This document shows positions 52,869 through 60,509 of a stretch of DNA of 64,000 nucleotides, piece after piece (positions within the stretch are counted from its first letter, which is position 1; each line of letters starts with the position of its first letter). The DNA lies in the NCBI RefSeq assembly GCF_900100765.1, contig NZ_FNFO01000002.1:248001-312000 (forward strand), written 5' to 3'. The notes under the pieces were generated by a model, which saw only the letters and a program-made list of their open reading frames with translations, was not told the origin of the DNA and did not search any database. The DNA comes from Catalinimonas alkaloidigena (GTDB lineage: Bacteria; Bacteroidota; Bacteroidia; Cytophagales; Flexibacteraceae). The translations under genes were made by a program, and so were the position numbers.

Positions 52869-53888
52869 ATGAGAACCAACGACCTCACCAGCCTGCCCCA
52901 GTACCAGGCGGCTGACGACCGCTACGATACCATGCGCTACCGCCGCTGCGGCAAAAGCGGTATCCAACTGCCCGCCATTTCCATCGGCCTGTGGCACAAC
53001 TTCGGCAACACCGACAACCTGGAGAACGGCCGCCAACTGCTGCGGAGCGCGTTCGACCACGGCATTACGCACTTCGATCTGGCGAACAACTACGGCCCGC
53101 CCTACGGCGCGGCAGAAGAAAACTTCGGCCGGATTTTCCGCCGCGATTTCGCGCCCTACCGCGACGAACTGATTCTGTCGAGCAAAGCCGGTTACGACAT
53201 GTGGCCTGGCCCGTACGGCAATTTTGGCTCGCGCAAGTACCTGATGGCCAGCCTCGATCAGAGCCTGAAACGCATGGGCGTCGGCTATGTCGATATTTTC
53301 TACCATCACCGTCCCGATCCGGATACGCCGCTGGAAGAGACCATGGGCGCGCTCCACTCGATCGTGCAACAGGGCAAGGCGCTCTACGCGGGCATTTCCA
53401 ACTACTCGGCCGAAGAGACGGCGCGGGCCGCGACGATTCTGAAAGAGATGGGCACGCCGCTGCTGATTCACCAGCCGCGCTACAACATGTTCGACCGCTG
53501 GGTGGAAGACGGACTGCTCGACGAACTGGAGCGGCAGGGGGCCGGTTCCATCGTGTTCTCGCCGCTGGAACAAGGCGTGTTGACGGATAAATACCTGAAC
53601 GGTTTTCCGGAAGATTCGCGGGCGGTGCGCGACGGGCGCTACCTGCAAACCAGCAACATCACGCCGGCCGTGCTCGACAAAGTGCGCAAGCTCAACGACC
53701 TGGCGAAGGCCCGGGGGCAGAGCCTAGCACAAATGGCCGTGGCCTGGTTGCTGAAAGACGCGCGCGTCACTTCTGTGCTGGTCGGCGTCAGCCGGGTCGA
53801 ACAGCTGAAAGACAACCTGAAAGCGATCGAAAATCTGTCGTTCTCCGAAGAAGAACTCTCGAAAATCGAGACGATTTTACAATCCTGA
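52869..53888 (+). CDS. Aldo/keto reductase (YghZ-like)
   Basis: 340 residues from ATG 52869; the frame extends upstream to 52659 but that part is not protein-like. The NADPH-dependent aldo/keto reductase fold shows the tetrad context: FDLANNYGPPYGAAEENFG (Asp and Tyr), LILSSKAGYDMWPG (Lys) and DIFYHHRPDPDTPLEETMGAL (His). It resembles E. coli YghZ (glyceraldehyde 3-phosphate/methylglyoxal reductase). Followed by a strong terminator. Confidence 0.92.
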   Translation: MRTNDLTSLPQYQAADDRYDTMRYRRCGKSGIQLPAISIGLWHNFGNTDNLENGRQLLRSAFDHGITHFDLANNYGPPYGAAEENFGRIFRRDFAPYRDELILSSKAGYDMWPGPYGNFGSRKYLMASLDQSLKRMGVGYVDIFYHHRPDPDTPLEETMGALHSIVQQGKALYAGISNYSAEETARAATILKEMGTPLLIHQPRYNMFDRWVEDGLLDELERQGAGSIVFSPLEQGVLTDKYLNGFPEDSRAVRDGRYLQTSNITPAVLDKVRKLNDLAKARGQSLAQMAVAWLLKDARVTSVLVGVSRVEQLKDNLKAIENLSFSEEELSKIETILQS

Positions 53889-53917
53889 CGGTCCCACGCC
53901 GGTACGATTACGCCTAC

Positions 53918-53949
53918 GCCGCCTGTGTACCCACGCAGGCGGCTTTTTT
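53918..53949. terminator. Intrinsic terminator after aldo/keto reductase
   Basis: GCCGCCTG at 53918-53925 pairs with CAGGCGGC at 53936-53943, followed by seven T. It lies between two convergent genes and may serve the plus-strand gene. Confidence 0.88.
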
Positions 53950-53954
53950 TGATC

Positions 53955-54518
53955 TTAACTCAGCTCCTGCTGGCAGAACCGCAGGATGTCTTGCGCCAGC
54001 ACCAGCGCTTCGCCTGTCCCGAGGGCCACCGCCGCGCCCTGCATGCCTTTCCGGAGCGATTGGCCACGCCAGTGCACTTCCGTACGATCCGTGTGCGGCC
54101 AGCTGATTTCCCGGTGCTGTTGCCAGGGCGACATACATCCGACCAGCACGTCGAGGTAGGCCAGCATCTCGTGATAGGGGTGGGGCACTTTCCGTTGAAA
54201 CTTACGCAGGTTGATCGCCGACGAGTGCGTACAGTAGGCCTGAAGCCACCCGTAACACGAGCGGAGCAGATGCGCCTGGGCTTGCGAGGCCAGAATGCCG
54301 AAATACCCCAGTTGCATGTCGTAGTCGGCGAAAACGGTATGAAAGTCTTCGCCCCGGATCAGTTCCAGGGGGAGATGGTGTACATCCAGAATGCACCGTT
54401 CGCGGCGGGCCTCTTCGTAGTGGCTGATGGTATAAAATCCGCTGAAGAAACTAAAACGAAACGTGTGGAGGTAAAGCTTGATCTCTTTCAGGAGAACATC
54501 TTTCGTCCAGGGTAACAT
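53955..54518 (-). CDS. Hypothetical protein
   Basis: 187 residues, no signal peptide or membrane span, mixed alpha/beta character, rich in aromatic residues and His (TFRFSFFSGFYTISHYEEAR, LRSCYGWLQAYCTHSSAI). No family recognised. Base composition is like the chromosome. It is on the same strand as the following decarboxylase-like gene but 90 bp away. Confidence 0.6.
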   Translation of the reverse strand: MLPWTKDVLLKEIKLYLHTFRFSFFSGFYTISHYEEARRERCILDVHHLPLELIRGEDFHTVFADYDMQLGYFGILASQAQAHLLRSCYGWLQAYCTHSSAINLRKFQRKVPHPYHEMLAYLDVLVGCMSPWQQHREISWPHTDRTEVHWRGQSLRKGMQGAAVALGTGEALVLAQDILRFCQQELS

Positions 54519-54611
54519 AAGTCGCGTAAGAGGTTGAGTCGCGACACATACGGGGTGTGCCCTGGGTTGGATTTCAGCGCGATGGAATAGCGGCGAGAAA
54601 AATAAAAAGTT

Positions 54612-55223
54612 TCAGTGCGATTTCGGGTAGGTGTGTTTGCCCGGCGACCACCCCGCTTTTGCCAGCAGGGCTTCGCCCGAGGCCACTGCCCCTGGTTCCA
54701 ACGCGGTGCCCATCGAATCGTTCCAGCGGTTCAGAAAGCCGAACAGGGCGATCACGCCCAGCATCTCCACGATTTCACCGTCGTCCCAATAGTGGCGCAG
54801 CCGGTCGGCAATGGCGTCGTCCACGCCATTGGGAATCGTGGCGCTGGCCCACGCAAACTCCAGGGCGGCCCGTTCCGCTTCCGAAAAGGCCGGGTGGGTA
54901 CGGTAGTCCCAGATGTGTTCCCGTTGGGCCGGTGCCGCGCCGTAGCGTTCAGCCGCACGGATGGTATGCGCCTGGCAGTAGCGACACCCCGCCGTGTGGC
55001 TGGTCACGTAGCCGATCAGCCGTTTGAGGGCGCTGGTCACCCGTCCGCGGTTTTCCATAACCGCCTTGTTCATCTCGATAAAGGCGTAGGCCATCCGGGG
55101 GCGGATGTGCATCGTACGGACGCTGTTGGGGCAGAAGCCGAGTGTCTCTTCGTAAAACTGAATCAGTTGTTGCAGTTCGGGATCGTCCTCGCCCGATTGG
55201 GGAAGCACCAGCGGTTGTTTCAT
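54612..55223 (-). CDS. Carboxymuconolactone decarboxylase/AhpD-like protein
   Basis: 203 residues with the AhpD-like helical core: RVTSALKRLIGYVTSHTAGCRYCQAHTIRAAERYG carries the CxxC redox pair and the downstream His of the family's E..CxxC..H motif. It may be a peroxidase-type or alkylhydroperoxidase protein in the cytosol. It lies 14 bp downstream of the esterase stop region on the same strand, possibly co-transcribed. Confidence 0.88.
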   Translation of the reverse strand: MKQPLVLPQSGEDDPELQQLIQFYEETLGFCPNSVRTMHIRPRMAYAFIEMNKAVMENRGRVTSALKRLIGYVTSHTAGCRYCQAHTIRAAERYGAAPAQREHIWDYRTHPAFSEAERAALEFAWASATIPNGVDDAIADRLRHYWDDGEIVEMLGVIALFGFLNRWNDSMGTALEPGAVASGEALLAKAGWSPGKHTYPKSH

Positions 55224-55237
55224 AAGGGTGGGAAAAA

Positions 55238-56092
55238 TTACTTCTCGACGGTTTCGGGGCTTGTGTGTTTGCGCTTCACAATACGGTGCACTTCGTTGAG
55301 CAAGAGGGGGAAGGCCGGGGCGGTCATGTTGTGGCCGTAGCCGTCCATTTCGTAGAGCGTCGTTTCTTTATGACCGGCCACTTTCATCATCCGCATCAGG
55401 TAGGCGTTCTCTTCGTAGCGCCCCAGCATCTCCAGTTCGCGGTCGCCGGTGATCAGCAGCAGGGGCGGCGCATCGGGTCGGACGTGGTAGAGCGGCGCAT
55501 ACGCGTCGACGATGGGTTGGGTGCCGGGAATACCGCGCTCTTCGCGGATCGTAAAGTGGGTGATGGTGTGGCCGCTGAAGGGAATCAGTCCGGCGATCTG
55601 ATTGGCGTCGATGCTGTATTTCTGGAGGTAACGCTTGTCCAGCCCCACCATGCTGGCGAGGTAGCCACCGGCCGAATGCCCTGACACAAAGATCAGTTCG
55701 TCACTCCCTCCGTAGTCCGCAATGTGTTGAAAGACCCACGCCACGGCAGCCGCCGCATCTTCGATGTAGGCAGGATTCTTCACTTTGGGCGAGAGGCGGT
55801 AGTTGACCCCCACCACGGCGATGCCCTGTTCCTGCAACGCCTCCGGCAGTTCCTTCTCGCCGCCGGTAATGCCGCCGCCGTGGAACCACACCACCGTTGG
55901 GAAGTTCTGCACGCCCTTCGGGTAATACAGGTCCAGCACACACCGCTCCCTGATATACGCATCGGATTTCGCGACGGAGGCCGGGTAATACGGCAGGTTG
56001 CGCTCGGTGACGTACGTGGTGGCGGTTTGCGCCCCACCCGTCAGGCTAAGCAGCAGAAACAACAGAAGGTAAGGGAAGCGTCTTGACATCAT
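55238..56092 (-). CDS. Secreted alpha/beta hydrolase (esterase)
   Basis: 284 residues from ATG 56092 (MMSRRFPYLLLFLLLSLTGGAQ, a signal peptide); an upstream ATG at 56122 would prefix it. The hormone-sensitive-lipase/carboxylesterase style oxyanion region VVWFHGGGITGGEKELPE, the nucleophile elbow VSGHSAGGYLASM (Ser in GHSAGG), and the catalytic His in MDGYGHNMTAPAF are present. Acts on ester bonds, exported. Confidence 0.9.
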   Translation of the reverse strand: MMSRRFPYLLLFLLLSLTGGAQTATTYVTERNLPYYPASVAKSDAYIRERCVLDLYYPKGVQNFPTVVWFHGGGITGGEKELPEALQEQGIAVVGVNYRLSPKVKNPAYIEDAAAAVAWVFQHIADYGGSDELIFVSGHSAGGYLASMVGLDKRYLQKYSIDANQIAGLIPFSGHTITHFTIREERGIPGTQPIVDAYAPLYHVRPDAPPLLLITGDRELEMLGRYEENAYLMRMMKVAGHKETTLYEMDGYGHNMTAPAFPLLLNEVHRIVKRKHTSPETVEK

Positions 56093-56193
56093 AGCGCGGA
56101 AAGTAGCCAGAAAAGAAAACATTTGCCATAGCGACAGAAGTAACCGCGGTGGCGGGCCACTCCGTCGCTACGGCAAATCGCAATAACGCTATA

Positions 56194-57096
56194 CTAGTAA
56201 TTTTGCGGCCTCTGTTCCGCATAATACGCCCTTCGCAGTGCCACCAGCCGCGCGTTGATCTGCGTCAGATCCGGACGGTCGGGGAGGGACGATTGGGCAA
56301 AGGCCGCCTCCATCTCCCGCGTCTTTTCCTCCGCCCGCGCCAGCAGCTCCTCGTACTCGAACGCGCCTGATTTGACCTGCAACAGAAAGTCCCGGTTGGG
56401 CCGCCGCACGTGGATCTCACTCGTCCGGCCGATCTCAATGGCCATGTCGAGCAGCCGAAGCGTGTGCATCAGGTTCTTGGCGTCGTAGTTCTTGCCGTGT
56501 TGGACCGTATTCTCGTAGCGCGCCTCGTTCCGTTTTTCTACCCACGCCCAGTATTCCTTGTACTCGCGACAATAGGTGGAGTAACCGTCTTTGTTAAAAT
56601 AGAGCACCGCCGCCTGCACCGCCTCTTTCGGAATGGAGCTGAGCGCGACTTCGTTCGACGTCGCCTTGCGGACAATCCCCGCGTAGTCCGCCGTGGGATC
56701 ATGGTAGAGACCGTAAAGATCTTTCATGTGCGGGAGGTTGACCAGCCCGCAGTCTTCCTGCCGCCAGCCGCGTGCCGCTAAAAAATGAAGGAGTGGAACA
56801 GAACCCTGGTGTTGGTTGACATAGCAGAAATCGAGCGGCGTTTTCCGTTCTTGGGCGACGGGATTAACGATCTTCTTATTGAGGCCGCGCGCCTTGCGCA
56901 TCTGTGACAGCGCGAACTTGCCGAACGAATCCTGACACAACTTTGAAACGAACAGCGACGGTTGCAGTCGCTCCAGCAGCGGATGCCGGTACCGTACGCA
57001 CGAGGGAGGCGAAGCGAGCAGCTCCAGGATGTTGGGGTTATTGGCCGCCAGCAACTCAAAGAAGCGACGCAGTTCGTAATAGACCTCGTGAATAAT
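56194..57096 (-). pseudogene. RlaP-type nucleotidyltransferase, 5'-truncated at island boundary
   Basis: The frame opens directly after a stop at 57097-57099 and runs to 56194, about 301 codons. Its C-terminal part (KNLMHTLRLLDMAIEIGRTSEIHV, RRPNRDFLLQVKSGAFEYEEL) matches RlaP/YcgL-like proteins of the DNA polymerase beta superfamily. The first readable residues (EVYYELRRFFELLAANNPNILEL) are an internal part of that family; the N-terminal nucleotidyltransferase block (GS-x-AYG..DSDxD) is missing. The only plausible start is a TTG at 57054. The break coincides with the hairpin at 57101 and the change to AT-rich DNA, so the gene was probably cut by an insertion. Confidence 0.65.
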
Positions 57097-57100
57097 TCAT

Positions 57101-57133
57101 AAACCCTTGTAAGTCAAGTACTTACAAGGGTTT
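57101..57133. repeat. Perfect 14-bp hairpin at the island boundary
   Basis: AAACCCTTGTAAGT (57101-57114) and ACTTACAAGGGTTT (57120-57133) pair fully around the loop CAAGT, followed on the plus strand by a run of T. It lies exactly where GC-rich chromosome gives way to AT-rich DNA and next to the truncated gene, so it may be an attachment-type junction. It could instead simply terminate minus-strand transcription of the HEPN operon. Confidence 0.6.
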
Positions 57134-57201
57134 TTTGTTTTCAGGTACAACATAGATACAACACTTAGATTATATAAAGAAGTAAGTTCATAGACAGTAT
57201 T

Positions 57202-58341
57202 TTATTTTATACAGTAAGGCCAAGCATATTGCGAAATAGGTAATCTACCTTCATTGTCGAAGTCTACTCCAATTGATCCATCTAAATACTCATCAGGATC
57301 TTTGTTATCAGGCAAAAAGTTGTATTCACTGTCCATTTTGCTTGCCACCCTCTGTAATTCGCCTTTGTTACCTCGTATATCTATGGTCGTAAACCTAGCT
57401 ACTTGATGTGTTTTAAAATTTATTACCTGAAACTTGTGATCTTTGTCTTTATGCTCTGGATATCTTTCTTTATCCAATTGAGATGTTTCTTCACATTTAC
57501 TTTCTAACTTTAGCAATGGAGTGTAACCATGTATATTTGTTATAAGTTTCATGCTTATACCTACTTTATCTCGAACAGTTTTATAAGCTAGCTCTTCAAG
57601 TATGGGTAGATATTCAGCTAGATCTTTAAAAAATGAGTAATCGCGTTTGCTTGCTCCATGCGCTATTTTTGATCGCAGTCCTCTAACCTTGTTCATATTA
57701 AAATTTTTGATATCATACTCACTCGCTAAGGACTTGATGTACTTTCCAGTTGCCTTATGTGGCAAGCTTATTTCAAAATTACATGAAGGGCATATTGTGG
57801 TTTGAAATTCTTTCGATTCTAAGTTAGCAACGAAATCAAGAACAGAGTAAAGGTATAGGAACTTGTCATCCAGTTTAGGAGTATTTTGGTAATATTTTAA
57901 TAGCCTGAGCAGATTGTAATACTTTGATTTTTCTGTATCGAGAGCAGTAAAATCAATAAAGTCATCTTTTTGTAAGCCTACTCTTTTTCTAAAAAATGAG
58001 GAGTGAATATGTAGCATTGGAAATTCGCCGCCTATTTTCGTTTTAGCATACGAGATAGCTAATGGAGAGTAAATATTTGCCGGTTGGAAGGTGATAAAGG
58101 AAAGTTGATCAATAAACTCACTGAGTAAATCAATAGAGCGGTAATAAGCAGTATCTATATCTTCCTCAGTCTGTCTTTTCGTATAAACTTCTAATAGGTG
58201 TAATTCTTTAGGAAATTCAGTTTGATCTCTCAAAACTCTAATCAGTGATTCCTTGTATTTAAAGTAATCATCTTCAAATATAACGTTCGCCTCAATAAGG
58301 GCTATAAATTTCCAGTCAGAATTAGCAATTTTATACATCAA
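57202..58341 (-). CDS. HEPN-domain protein (Apea-like), putative ribonuclease effector
   Basis: 379 residues, AT-rich codon use unlike the chromosome. The middle part reads VRGLRSKIAHGASKRDYSF: R223 and H228 form an RX4H motif as in HEPN ribonucleases, and LRSKIAHG resembles the Apea-like HEPN block. A CPSCNF pair (C184, C187) just before it may bind zinc. The N-terminal 170 residues and the C-terminal 110 have no recognised domain. It starts 4 bp inside the membrane-protein gene (ATGA overlap), so the two are co-translated. A toxin-like or anti-phage role is inference from HEPN biology and island context. Confidence 0.7.
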   Translation of the reverse strand: MMYKIANSDWKFIALIEANVIFEDDYFKYKESLIRVLRDQTEFPKELHLLEVYTKRQTEEDIDTAYYRSIDLLSEFIDQLSFITFQPANIYSPLAISYAKTKIGGEFPMLHIHSSFFRKRVGLQKDDFIDFTALDTEKSKYYNLLRLLKYYQNTPKLDDKFLYLYSVLDFVANLESKEFQTTICPSCNFEISLPHKATGKYIKSLASEYDIKNFNMNKVRGLRSKIAHGASKRDYSFFKDLAEYLPILEELAYKTVRDKVGISMKLITNIHGYTPLLKLESKCEETSQLDKERYPEHKDKDHKFQVINFKTHQVARFTTIDIRGNKGELQRVASKMDSEYNFLPDNKDPDEYLDGSIGVDFDNEGRLPISQYAWPYCIK

Positions 58342-59279
58342 GGTTTAATTGAATTTGGAATATACTGAATAGGATTATCAACAACTTCTTGTTTTGTCAT
58401 GTACCAAGTAATAGTCAAAATAATCAATACTATGATAATTCCAATTGTAACACCTAACCTAGCCCAAAACTTTTTTCTCTTCATTTTATTTTCGATCTCT
58501 TGCCTAGAAGGTTCATTATGAACTCGCCCATAAATTTTATCTCTAATGTTAGAAACATTTTCAATTGCTTGCTCTAGCTCATTAACTTTATACTGGAAAT
58601 CTTTATCTTCTTTATACTTTGTTGACTCTCTTAATGTCATGTAATCAGGCATTTCACTGCCACTACTTGAACTTATTCCAAACCCAACTAGAATCACAAA
58701 TATCATAAATATACCAATTCCTATATTTAGAATAACCTTCCCAATTAGTCTATATTGTGATAATGAAAAGGAGGATATCTCTTTTACTCCTATGATAGTA
58801 GAAGAAATAGATAGATTCGATTCTTTTTCTCCTTCATATATTATTTGCGCAGTTAGACCATCATTTCTTTCAAGAATATGAAAATTTAATGCTAATGTAT
58901 TATCGTTAATCTTAATAAGTTTTAGATTGCAGACATCTCTAGAGCTTTTTATTATTTTGTAGTCTATTATTTTAACATTGCGATCAAGCTTAAATATTAC
59001 ATTCTTTAATATATCTGTACTAAGTATTGGATCACTACCTTTATTCCAAAAGTAGAAAGTCATACTTGTTAGATCGCTTCTGATTTCATTTCCATCTGGT
59101 GTAAAAATTTTTATGGGAGCTTCTTTTGTTCGAGCTGTATTTAGAATCTCTAGTCTGATGGGATCTACTATAAAAGTTGGTTCCTTTTCTTTCTTTGTTC
59201 TCTCATAAAAATAGATCGTAAGTACAATACCAAATAGTCCTATACAGAGTCCCAAGATACCCAGTAAGTCTTTTTTCAT
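58338..59279 (-). CDS. Three-TM membrane protein, operon partner of the HEPN protein
   Basis: 313 residues. TM1 is at about 5-25 (LLGILGLCIGLFGIVLTIYF), then a soluble region of about 150 residues with alternating strand pattern (FIVDPIRLEILN, MTFYFWNKGSDPILSTDILK, LNFHILERNDGLTAQIIYEG), TM2 at about 182-203, a predicted coiled coil at about 225-250, and TM3 at about 273-294. No family is recognised. It is the upstream gene of the pair with the HEPN protein and could act as sensor or anchor for it (inference). Confidence 0.65.
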   Translation of the reverse strand: MKKDLLGILGLCIGLFGIVLTIYFYERTKKEKEPTFIVDPIRLEILNTARTKEAPIKIFTPDGNEIRSDLTSMTFYFWNKGSDPILSTDILKNVIFKLDRNVKIIDYKIIKSSRDVCNLKLIKINDNTLALNFHILERNDGLTAQIIYEGEKESNLSISSTIIGVKEISSFSLSQYRLIGKVILNIGIGIFMIFVILVGFGISSSSGSEMPDYMTLRESTKYKEDKDFQYKVNELEQAIENVSNIRDKIYGRVHNEPSRQEIENKMKRKKFWARLGVTIGIIIVLIILTITWYMTKQEVVDNPIQYIPNSIKP

Positions 59280-59404
59280 AAAAAATTGCTGATTAGATTA
59301 AAATTTTAGGTGTTGAGGGGATATTAATATTTCTGTTCATCAAATTTTTAGCCTCTATTTTAATGAATTATCAGCAGAATCTATCAGTGATGTTGATGAA
59401 GGTC

Positions 59405-59436
59405 AAAAGACAGCCCCATTGAAAGGACTGCCTTTT
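59405..59436 (-). terminator. Intrinsic terminator of the small gene at 59441
   Basis: On the minus strand, AAAAGGCAGTCC pairs with the downstream GGGCTGTCTTTT (12 pairs, two of them G-T), followed by a short T-run. It lies directly after the stop of the 59441-59800 gene. Confidence 0.6.
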
Positions 59437-59440
59437 TGTG

Positions 59441-59800
59441 TTACTTCCCATGCCTTACAGTGAGTATATTCTTATCTAAGGCTATAAAACAGCCATTAGA
59501 AGCATATTCAGGTTGGTAGGAATACCTGAAGTCAAGTTTTACCTCCTGTCCTCCATACGGTAGTTTATGCATGTATGGAGCTACCTGCTCTCTTTTTACT
59601 CTTCCTGGCAGATGTTTCCCAACTAAGTACCTACATTCCTCCTCAGGAAGGCTACAAGCTACCAGGAACTTCACCCTTGTACTATGGTCTAAGCCTGAGA
59701 ATTCAGATTGGATCTGGATGTGATGACCATCTACCAGTAAAATGAAGAATCTTTTGCCTTCCTTGTTTTTACATTGCTCGAAATCTACTACAGTTAACAT
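59441..59800 (-). CDS. Small hypothetical protein on the island
   Basis: 119 residues, mixed alpha/beta, no signal peptide (MLTVVDFEQCKNKEGKRFFI, HHIQIQSEFSGLDHSTRVKF, RYSYQPEYASNGCFIALDK). Its base composition lies between that of the chromosome and the AT-rich neighbours, suggesting an independent origin within the island. No family recognised. It ends at its own terminator, separating it from the HEPN operon. Confidence 0.55.
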   Translation of the reverse strand: MLTVVDFEQCKNKEGKRFFILLVDGHHIQIQSEFSGLDHSTRVKFLVACSLPEEECRYLVGKHLPGRVKREQVAPYMHKLPYGGQEVKLDFRYSYQPEYASNGCFIALDKNILTVRHGK

Positions 59801-60509
59801 AAGCTATACCTATTAATCTGGATTGATCTAGGGCAGAGACATTCTGCCTTGTATAGCTGTGTGGGCTGGATTAGCTGCTTAAAAGGGGCCGGTTAAGGAT
59901 GGATAGAAGAGGGCCGGGGGTGCTTTAGGTGGTAAGTACCTACCAGAATTTTTACAAAAAAAATTTTTTAAGCCTAATTGTATTGGAGCAAATAATATCG
60001 AGAATACCTGAAATATCCATAATACCAAGAATAGGTGCTATGCGTATTCCTGCTATTTCAGGTATTATGGGTATTTCGAGTACTACTGACCACCTTCCTA
60101 ATGATAATTTCCCCCATCATAGGAAGTCCTCTTGAAGTCTCGGATATTAAGAAAAAGCTATATCATAGGTAAAAAGAATTTCGATATCCCAAGTACAGGA
60201 TTTTATGGGTATCTCTGTAAGCTCCCGCTCTTACTCTCATTCAATAATAGTCTATGTATTATAACCTATGAGGTTCTGGACTAGGTAGCAAAGATCCAAG
60301 TAACGCAGACACCTTCTGATGTATATAGTTTTCGGGGTTAGAGCATATAGGTAAATGGGGGAAATTGAAATAGCAAGAACGTTATGTTAAGAAACAACTT
60401 TAAGATCAATACCTATAATTCAGTATTGCAAGCTAAAGAAAAATATACCAACTTGAAAGTTATAAAGTCCTGTTAAACATATAATAAAATAATCTTAATT
60501 CTAATCGTA
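59801..60509. other. AT-rich non-coding region with inverted repeats
   Basis: 709 bp upstream of the NACHT gene. A plus-strand open frame at 59929-60135 consists of degenerate IPxIS-type units and looks like the translation of repeats rather than a gene. Around 60001-60081 there are inverted ACCTGAAATA/TATGGGTATT repeats, and another TTATGGGTAT copy near 60203. Otherwise nothing recognised. Confidence 0.45.
60006..60081. repeat. Imperfect 21-bp inverted repeat cluster
   Basis: 60006-60026 (ACCTGAAATATCCATAATACC, 18 of 21 positions) matches the reverse complement of 60061-60081. Further partial copies of GAAATA and ATACC units lie between. It could be a protein-binding or recombination site, or a hairpin. 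Confidence 0.55.

Noticed and set aside
59929-60135. 68-residue plus-strand open frame
   Set aside because: Lies across inverted repeats; the peptide is a degenerate IPxIS repeat and lacks features of a real protein.
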